Source: Portunus trituberculatus
Lineage: Eukaryota; Arthropoda; Malacostraca; Decapoda; Portunidae
DNA: 64,000 nucleotides
Direction of reading: 5' to 3'
NCBI RefSeq assembly: GCF_017591435.1
Contig: NC_059296.1
Span: 11,716,938-11,780,937 of the forward strand
Shown here: positions 55,218 to 64,000 of the stretch, piece after piece
How the letters are laid out: each line of letters starts with the position of its first letter
Numbering within the stretch: position 1 is the first letter of the stretch
Position numbers and translations under genes: made by a program
Notes under the pieces: model-generated
What the model was told of the DNA's origin: nothing
What the model saw: the letters and a program-made list of their open reading frames with translations, nothing else
Databases searched by the model: none

Positions 55218-56297
55218 GTGAGTAGTGGTTATTGGCGTGTTGTGAGCAGTGCGCCTCGTCACGGCAGGAACACAGCTCCCTTTGTAGCGCCTGAGATTTG
55301 TTTACACTCATCAGCGACGTGCACATTACGCCAGTGTACACTGTAGCACGTCGAGTCTTCACCACGCCGGTCTGACAGCTTGGACATGATAACTTGAAGG
55401 CACTCCAAGATTACAAGTGGACTAGCGGAGCCCCTGCCCTTCCTCCCCTCCCCCTCCGATGCCTCCCTGCAGAGGTTTGGTCATGGGGCGCTCAAGTGTC
55501 TTGTACGTTAGTCCCCTCCCGACAATTATGACGGAGGAGGAGGAGGAGGAGGAGGAGGAGTAGAAGCAAGGTCATTATCCCTGTGTGGCGCTTTTATTTA
55601 GCTAATACTTCAGCAGGAAATTCAATCACCTTACGAGGACGCAACTTCTTGCACAGTAAATCAAAAGCGGTGTTTACTTAGGGCGGGAGAAGCGAGCTCT
55701 GGGTGACGTGGACGTACGTATTCTCTTTCTCCTTCTCTCCTCTCTCTTGTTTACTCACCACATGCACATATATTTTCTTTTCTATTCATTACAAGTAATT
55801 TACGATCCTCGGGTTTGCTTTCCCTGTTTATCTACAGCCGCATCAGCTATCGTGTGTTGCCGCCGAGAAGAAAATTGCCATCCGTGCCTTCATTTTTCGA
55901 GTTACTCTGTTGGCGGACGACGTACAATAATGACGTTTATCGCAGAACATGCAAGATTTTTGGCAAATTCATGTTTATTTTCGATGCAATCTTTTTATGC
56001 CGCTTCTGGTGAGAAAAACATAAAGATATTAATTACTCTCTGAATACAAGTTAAGGCTCCTAACAAGCATGAATTGGACACTTGGGATTCTTTCCTATAT
56101 TATCTTTCCTACGCTGCTTCTGGACAGGAAAGTACAAGGAATTAACGCTGTGCTGACACTTTAATGTGTGTGGAACAGTAAAAGTTTGTTGTATCCAGAT
56201 TATTACAACTCCATCATTATGTCGAGTGGATTCATGAAAGCTTTTGCACAGGAATGTAATGAGAGTGCTGTCCCATTATAATATAGCTTCAATTATA

Positions 56298-56299
<2 letters not shown>
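55218..56299. other. unique non-coding DNA
   Basis: (GGA)n at 55531-55560. A 111-codon plus frame at 55708-56043 (Cys/Ser/Phe-rich) is unrecognised. Confidence 0.5.

Positions 56300-56352
<53 letters not shown>
56300..56352. repeat. (TC)n microsatellite
   Basis: 26 units. Confidence 0.98.
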
Positions 56353-56355
<3 letters not shown>

Positions 56356-56901
56356 CTCAAGATTGTAAAGAGGGACAAAAAACATGAAAACAAAAAAAGG
56401 GTTGCGTGCGCGTTCCGATCACTGGAAGCCCTCATCAGCGCAGACCTCACAGTCTTGTTTAATCTAACGTAAACTCACAAAAGGTGTTTGTTTAGGCGAA
56501 GAAACACCGTAGCATCCGTTCCTACACGCCCCGCCCTTGGACTTGACTTCAGATCAGACTCTCTTCGTACTGTTGGTTCCTCGTCCTCCCTGCCTGCCTC
56601 ATCCCCTTAACACGATGGTCTTTTCTCCTACTGGCTATTAATGAGGGAAGACGAGAAGCAGGGTAGCAGAGAACGACATAATCTGCCAGCCATCATCCCT
56701 GCCAAGCCACACGCACACACTCACAAACCATGGCCTTCCACTTCTGCCATCCACCACACACTTATAATCCAACGCCCACACAGCCAGCACCCGCACGCCC
56801 TGCCATCCACATGACCAGTCAACCCTCCATCCTTGCAGCCGCCGCCCACACGACCCCAATCATCACCCACTGAAGACATGAACAATCACACTACTCCTTC
56901 T

Positions 56902-56904
<3 letters not shown>
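56353..56904. other. unique DNA
   Basis: CAC/CCA-rich at 56690-56880. Nothing recognised. Confidence 0.5.

Positions 56905-56991
<87 letters not shown>
56905..56991. repeat. (CT)n microsatellite
   Basis: 43 units. Confidence 0.98.
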
Positions 56992-56996
<5 letters not shown>

Positions 56997-59026
56997 CACT
57001 GCCCCACTTTCCACCCTAGATTCATTCGTCATAAAAAGCTAAAACAATTCCGCCAGCACCCGAAAACACTCGGAGCACCTCACAGCAGCTGTCATCGGAG
57101 GGAAGGTAATGGAAGGTGACGCCAGAAACACATGATGAGTAATGCACGCGAAGGAACGAGAAAGTGGCTCAGTCAGCATTGTGTCATCCTCCACCCCATT
57201 GCTCGAATAACCAATCAGAGGACGTGCACAACCTTCCTTCCATCAGTGTGGCCAATCACCAGGTCTGTGCGGCATCATGCATTTAGCATCTCATGATCTT
57301 GACAGCTTGATGGTAACTTAAGGCACGGGAGAAATCGCTGATGTAAAGGTTAAGACAAAAGCACGCTACGTCTCTCGTTGATTTTAAGTGCAGTGGAAAC
57401 GTCGATGTAGCACTTCATTTATTGCCTTACAGTCCTTAGCGCTCATGCCATCGGTGGATATTTCTAGGAGCTAATATCCAAAGTATTATTTACGTTCTCT
57501 AAGGTCTACGCCAATCTTCTCAGTCCTCGCAAACGTAATCCTACAGGAGCTGTCTACCTTCCAAAACTAACTCAGGAACGTGAATAAAGGAGTAACTGTA
57601 TATCATTGTTTGCATCATGAGATAATAGTACAGATATTCTTCCCTTGACAGTTGAGGACACACATACATATAGTAATCTCTGGTCCTGGTGGCATTCAGT
57701 TGTAATATGTAAAAGTATCGTGCAGTGAATAGGATAATGACACTTAAGTTAGTTTCTCTTGACAGTGAAGCCGGGTGCATGTGGTCAGTGATGGTCGGTC
57801 TGTGAGGCATTCAACTCGTGACTCACTAGTGAGGTCATAGCTCTTAAAAATCTGGTACACCCAAAGCACAGCCTCAGGGAGCGACCTTCGTGACACCGAC
57901 CACTGCCGCCCGGGGAGAAAGAACCGCAAATCAAGCAAACAATGAATAAAACACAATTTACTGCTCCTAAACCCGACATTAAGACCCCAACTCGCCCTCC
58001 CAGATACCGACCAGTCCAGATGAGCCGCAGCAGAGTACAGGAGGTGCGGGGCGCGGTGTGCAACCCATCCCATCTGTCACATCGAGTCTACCTTTACCAG
58101 GGAAAAAACAGTTTGGCAGGTAGAATGCTGATGCGAGACCTTGACGACTGGAAGAAGTGCGACTCGGATTCTTATTCTCCGAGTGACTGAGGACGTGTCT
58201 CGTGTTGCGACAAGGGAGTGGAGCCGACGGGGATGCATTAGTGGAGAGGAGGGAGTCTTTGCAATATGTAGCGTGTGAGTGAACAATGGTGAAATGTGTC
58301 TTTATTCTTGTAGGCAATAAGAGGTGAACGTTATAGAGGAGCAAAGGAAGAAGAAAAGATTGCAAGAGAAGAGAAAATGAGAACAAGAACAACAAGAAGG
58401 CAAGAAAAGAAAAACATGAACAAAAGGTGTAGTAGCAATAACAACAACAGCAATAACAACCAAAACGAACAAATCAACTCATTAAACAACAAAACACAAA
58501 TAAAACGAAAACAAAGCTCAAAAAATATGCAGGAGACAAAAAAAAAAAGAGCAAGAAGAGAAAAGTAAAAAAAAAAATAAAAAAAAAAGCAGCAGCGGGG
58601 GTTAGCGCGCCTCACATACCAACAGATGACCGGAAAGGCACCACAGACACTCCATCCCTATCTCCTTTCACCACCTGAGTTACCTGCTTAGCTTCCCTCT
58701 CTTTCTACCTGCCCTACTTTACTCTCTACCACCATCACCACAACCATCACCAACCTCCCACCTTCACCACCACCACTACACCCTGTCCCTAACCAAACAG
58801 TCACAAAAAAAGACAAAACAAGGAATCTGACAGTCCCCTTTGCTCTTTTCTAAATATTTCCCATCTGCCAGCTTCGTTTTGCTTCGACGGAATGTGTTGG
58901 TGGATTTACTAAGTTACTGGTGAGCACGTGAGTTCATTGACTGTTTAAGATGACTATGTTTGTTTATTGAAGTTAGATATAACCGGAAAAAATTATGAAT
59001 CGAGTTTGTTTCTACATTTTTTTTTT
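56992..59026. other. unique DNA, microsatellite-free
   Basis: 57744-58395 is open in several frames on both strands (82 codons plus at 57942-58190; 109 and 138 codons minus), none recognised. 58360-58590 is A-rich with AAC words; 58720-58790 is ACC-rich. No gene can be called. Confidence 0.45.
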
Positions 59027-59051
59027 TCAGTCTCAGTCTCAGTCTCTCTCT

Positions 59052-59125
<74 letters not shown>
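59027..59125. repeat. (CAGTCT)n then (CT)n microsatellite
   Basis: Four CAGTCT-type units lead into a (CT)n of about 35 units. Confidence 0.97.
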
Positions 59126-59128
<3 letters not shown>

Positions 59129-59377
59129 CCTAACACAAAGTCGTCGAACAGAACTATGCACTTCATCCTTCTTGGTTCTTATTACTATCGTTACTAATAT
59201 CATGATAACTTTTATTCTTATTCTTTTCTCACTACGGTTTTATTGAGAGAAATATTGTCCATTTTCTTCATCGACACTTTTTTGCTTTATAAAAACATCA
59301 TGAAAACCTCGCTAACACAATTTTATTCGGTCAATAATATAAACTACAGAAAATGGAGAAGAGAAAGGAAATGGCGG
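59126..59377. other. AT-rich non-coding DNA
   Basis: Nothing recognised. Confidence 0.5.
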
Positions 59378-59490
59378 AGGAGGAGGAGAAGGAGGAGGAG
59401 GAGGAGGAGGAGGAGGAGGAGGAGGAGGAGGAGGAGGAGGAGGAGGATGACGAGGAGGAGGAGGAGGAGGACGAGGAGGAGAAGGATGAA
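59378..59490. repeat. (GGA)n microsatellite
   Basis: About 35 GGA units with GAC/GAT variants. Poly-Glu and poly-Arg artefacts. Confidence 0.96.
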
Positions 59491-59730
59491 AACGACGACG
59501 AAGAGGAAAGAACACAAAGAAGAAAGAACGAAAAGAAAAAGAGAAAAAAGGAAACAGGAAGAACGAAGCGAATAACCTGAGGAAAGAAAAAGCACACGAT
59601 GATAAACATACAGAACAGAAGGAGAGATAAGAAAGTATAAGAAAAGAAAAATAAAAGAGGAAAAACTGGGAGTGAAGAATAAATGTGTGTGAGAGTGAAA
59701 AAGACAGGTTAGAGAAGAGAAGGTGAAGGA

Positions 59731-59733
<3 letters not shown>
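59491..59733. repeat. polypurine low-complexity DNA
   Basis: A/G-rich spacer between two purine arrays. Confidence 0.7.

Positions 59734-59785
<52 letters not shown>
59734..59785. repeat. (GA)n microsatellite
   Basis: 26 units; inverted partner of the (TC)n 107 bp downstream. Confidence 0.98.
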
Positions 59786-59788
<3 letters not shown>

Positions 59789-59889
59789 GAAGAGTAGGTG
59801 AGTGGGTGAGAGTAAAATCTTGGCTGGGGAGAGGAGGGAGACACTAATGGACCAGTCTGTCTACCTGGTTTTGATTGACAGAGGTCGAG

Positions 59890-59892
<3 letters not shown>

Positions 59893-59958
<66 letters not shown>
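59893..59958. repeat. (TC)n microsatellite
   Basis: 33 units. Confidence 0.98.
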
Positions 59959-59961
<3 letters not shown>

Positions 59962-61019
59962 ACTGTCACTTTTTTTCATCTCTTTATTCCCTCTCTTTGT
60001 TCTTTGATTTCTTTCTCAATCTTCATTCTTCTGTTTTACCGCTTTTATTCCTTCTCTCTTCTCTTCATTATTGTCACTTTCCTTTCCTTTTATTTCATTC
60101 TATTCATTTTTCCTCAATTTCACAACTAATAATAAGTCAACCTTCTCCTTTTCCTCTCCCTCCTTCTCATCATTACATTTTCTTCATTTTATCTCGGCTT
60201 TCTCACTTCTTCTCGTTCTCTCAGTCTACAAAAACCTCATCTTATCAATGCTTCCTCAGCCCTTCTCTTTTTTTCAGCCTTCCTTTATTCCTATTAACTT
60301 TGCTGTTCACTCGTCTCTCTTTCTTCTGTGTAAGTGTGTGTAAGTCTTCTCTCTCTCTCTCTCTCTCTCTCCTTTGTTCCTCTCTGTCTCTGCCCGCTGT
60401 GTTCAAAGGGAAACATCAACTCATTCAGTGTTTTCTCTCACAACAGACTTAAGGAGTAAGAAAAAATGAGCACTCGACATGCAGAAAAGTCACTCCTTCT
60501 CTCGACAGTGGCAAGGTAATACTCGTGGATGTAAATGTGAAGGTGTGAATGTTTTAAGGTCTGACTCTCAACCTCTTCACCTGTATTGGGATTACTCACA
60601 CACACATTGCAGGTTCCAAGGAGACTGGAAGAACATGGATACTGCCGCTATATCTTGAATTATAAGTTTGTTTTGTTTATCGCTTTCTTAGTGTCGATAT
60701 GTAGGTGTGTGTCTTGGCCATCCACTTTCTATTACAAGACACGTGTTCGGTTGTTGGTCAAGTAAGTGATGTCTTATTCTACACACAGTTTCAAGCAGAA
60801 TATCACTACCACGCATCTATTTCTACCTATTTGATGTTCTCCCAAGTTCTTCTCGTGTTCTTGTGGCGTTCCTAATATAGAAATTTTAATTGGTACATAC
60901 TTCAGTTTCTTCTCGGATTTGTAGATATGAAATTAAATGAAAACTTTACTCAAGGGAACTGTCCAAACGCTGATTTACACACAGAAAGGGAGAACATTTA
61001 CACCAAACCTCTCTCATAC

Positions 61020-61022
<3 letters not shown>
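59959..61022. other. pyrimidine-rich then unique DNA
   Basis: CTT-rich to 60400 with a short (CT)n at 60349-60371. 60400-61020 is unique. No gene recognised. Confidence 0.5.

Positions 61023-61112
<90 letters not shown>
61023..61112. repeat. (AC)n microsatellite
   Basis: 45 units. Confidence 0.98.
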
Positions 61113-62172
<1,060 letters not shown>

Positions 62173-62388
62173 ACAAGAGCGCCACAGGGTCAGGCGCCCT
62201 CCACTCCCATTTAATCAGATGCATGAGAAATCTTAAACTTTTCTTCGTTGCGTCATCAATTCCGGGGATTATAGATATTAATAACAAAGGATATCATTAC
62301 GTATAATAAAAAGAGCTCGTGAAGCATGATTTTTTTTTCCTTCTCTCAATTTAGTTGTTAGGTCAGAAACCAATAAAGCCTTTAGTGG

Positions 62389-62446
62389 TGTGGTGGTGGT
62401 GGTGGTGGTGGTGGTGGTGGTGGTGGTAGTGGTGGTGGTGGTGGTG
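62389..62446. repeat. (GGT)n microsatellite
   Basis: About 19 units with one AGT variant, immediately upstream of a hairpin. Confidence 0.95.
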
Positions 62447-62454
62447 TGCCCCCG

Positions 62455-62502
62455 CTAGCCATCACCACCATCAGGCGAGAGCCTGGTGGTGGTGATGGCT
62501 AG
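62455..62502 (+). other. 22-bp inverted repeat with GAGA loop
   Basis: Arms 62455-62476 (CTAGCCATCACCACCATCAG plus GC) and 62481-62502 are complementary at every position if one T-G wobble is allowed, with a 4-base loop GAGA. As RNA it would be a 22-bp stem closed by a GNRA-type tetraloop. The arms share the CACCAC/GGTGGT composition of the adjoining (GGT)n, so a microsatellite inversion is one origin; a structured RNA is another. Confidence 0.8.
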
Positions 62503-62905
<403 letters not shown>

Positions 62906-62906
62906 G

Positions 62907-62937
62907 TAGATACATAGATAGATAGATAGATAGGTAG

Positions 62938-62939
<2 letters not shown>
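62907..62939. repeat. (GATA)n tract
   Basis: About eight GATA-type units with TACA and GGTA variants, bridging (AT)n and (CA)n. Confidence 0.95.

Positions 62940-62992
<53 letters not shown>
62940..62992. repeat. (AC)n microsatellite
   Basis: 26 units, third member of the compound array. Confidence 0.98.
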
Positions 62993-62997
<5 letters not shown>

Positions 62998-63260
62998 ACG
63001 TGGGCAGTCGGCCCCGCCTCTCTGCCACACCTGCACGACATACACTCGCTCTGTGGAATATCAAATCGTCATCAAGAGGGACAGGTGCGCGGGACCCGGA
63101 TATGGGGACGGCGGGGCAGAGGGGCAGCCCTCGCCAGGTAAACAATCCCTTCCATTCACCACGCAAGACGCCCATTCATCTCACCTCAAGTAAACACATT
63201 AAAAAAAAAAATCCAGGATGGCACAGAAGAGTTCCGGAAAGATTGACTCAGCTCTTCATG

Positions 63261-63275
63261 GTGTGTGTGTGTGTG
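63261..63275. repeat. short (GT)n
   Basis: Seven units directly before the SINE fragment. Confidence 0.9.
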
Positions 63276-63276
63276 T

Positions 63277-63549
<273 letters not shown>

Positions 63550-63625
63550 ACCTGATCATCTGTAGCTACATTGACTTAACATTAATTTCCTTCATGGTAG
63601 AGATATACAGCATAATTCCTTTCAG

Positions 63626-63630
<5 letters not shown>

Positions 63631-63689
<59 letters not shown>
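63631..63689. repeat. (AG)n microsatellite
   Basis: 29 units. Confidence 0.98.
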
Positions 63690-63691
<2 letters not shown>

Positions 63692-64000
63692 ATTGAAGAA
63701 GGAAAAACCTTGTGGCGTCGTCAGCACTCAGCTCATCATTTACCCCATGGCCTCTCCTCAAGCAATGAAAGGATCTTGGATTACTTTTGAGTATGGTATC
63801 ACATCGCATCACTGACGTCAACAGGAGCAATCAAGTCCTTTAAGCTCTTTTATCATGTTGCTTAGTTAAAGTAAACCAGGAAAAAAAATACTATATCACT
63901 TGTCACATTGTTATTAGATGTAGAAACGTTAACTTTAACCGACCATATATTTTTTTTTTTTTTTTTTTGCATACATATTATCATTTCTTTATTCCTTCCG
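63690..64000. other. unique non-coding DNA
   Basis: T-run of about 19 at 63950-63968. No gene recognised. Confidence 0.5.

Noticed and set aside
62455..62502. Calling the hairpin a miRNA gene
   Set aside because: Stem and loop are too short for a typical precursor and no small-RNA evidence is available.

Overview
This window looks like non-coding, repeat-rich nuclear DNA from an arthropod, most likely a decapod crustacean and probably a brachyuran crab. The support is: (a) extreme dinucleotide microsatellite density, with about 58 (AG/CT)n, 32 (AC/GT)n and one (AT)n array, hand-summed to roughly 5.3 kb or 8% of the window, plus about 2 kb of trinucleotide arrays; (b) TTAGG/CCTAA-type tracts, the pancrustacean telomere motif, inside unique DNA; (c) interspersed repeats that I recall as common in crab genomes, namely tRNA-derived SINE-like modules bounded by (GT)n, a CR1/Jockey-type LINE 3' end, a hAT-type MITE and a TTAA-flanked MITE. 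The species cannot be named from the sequence alone. No complete protein-coding gene, rRNA, functional tRNA or CRISPR array can be supported. Most long open frames are translations of microsatellites (Ser-Leu, Arg-Glu, Cys-Val, Thr-His and poly-Thr/Leu/Ser strings).

Layout. 0-4.9 kb: microsatellites with a degenerate tandem repeat near 1.66-1.96 kb. 4.87-5.82 kb: a segment present three times in diverged form. 6-11.3 kb: purine tracts, dinucleotide arrays and one copy of a ~190-bp inverted-end repeat family. 13.0-13.95 kb: two large (AGT)n blocks, with a sequence fitting a recursive splice site on the minus strand between them. 14.24-14.45 kb: first TTAA MITE. 14.8-15.26 kb: a ~41-bp minisatellite carrying CTCF-like cores. 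17.9-18.6 kb: five dinucleotide arrays in tight succession. 19.76-20.40 kb: 5'-truncated LINE 3' end on the minus strand, followed by a 231-bp (AG)n. 24.6-25.15 kb: a four-copy ~145-bp tandem repeat. 33.6-34.0 kb: two adjoining copies of the inverted-end family. 35.6-36.5 kb: polypurine minisatellite. 39.9-40.5 kb: SINE-like modules alternating with three (GT)n arrays. 43.2-43.8 kb: second TTAA MITE, apparently nested in another repeat, then a ~133-bp duplication. 47.3-51.3 kb: the longest stretch without a dinucleotide array, holding a four-copy tandem repeat split by a hAT-type MITE, and a ~355-bp duplication. 51.3-62.4 kb: microsatellites and low-complexity DNA with some open but unrecognised frames. 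62.4-63.6 kb: a 22-bp-stem hairpin, (TA)66-(GATA)n-(CA)n, a SINE fragment and (GT)80.

What it may be: a long intron or an intergenic stretch. Several splice-like signals exist (a perfect recursive-splice-type junction at 13516/13517 minus, and a few microexon-like intervals), so an intron of a long gene is possible. None of them is proven, and in pyrimidine-rich DNA such signals also arise by chance. I found no convincing new protein or RNA system. The most interesting material is repeat architecture: nested and inverted-end elements, SINE and LINE ends coupled to microsatellites, and the 41-bp CTCF-like array.
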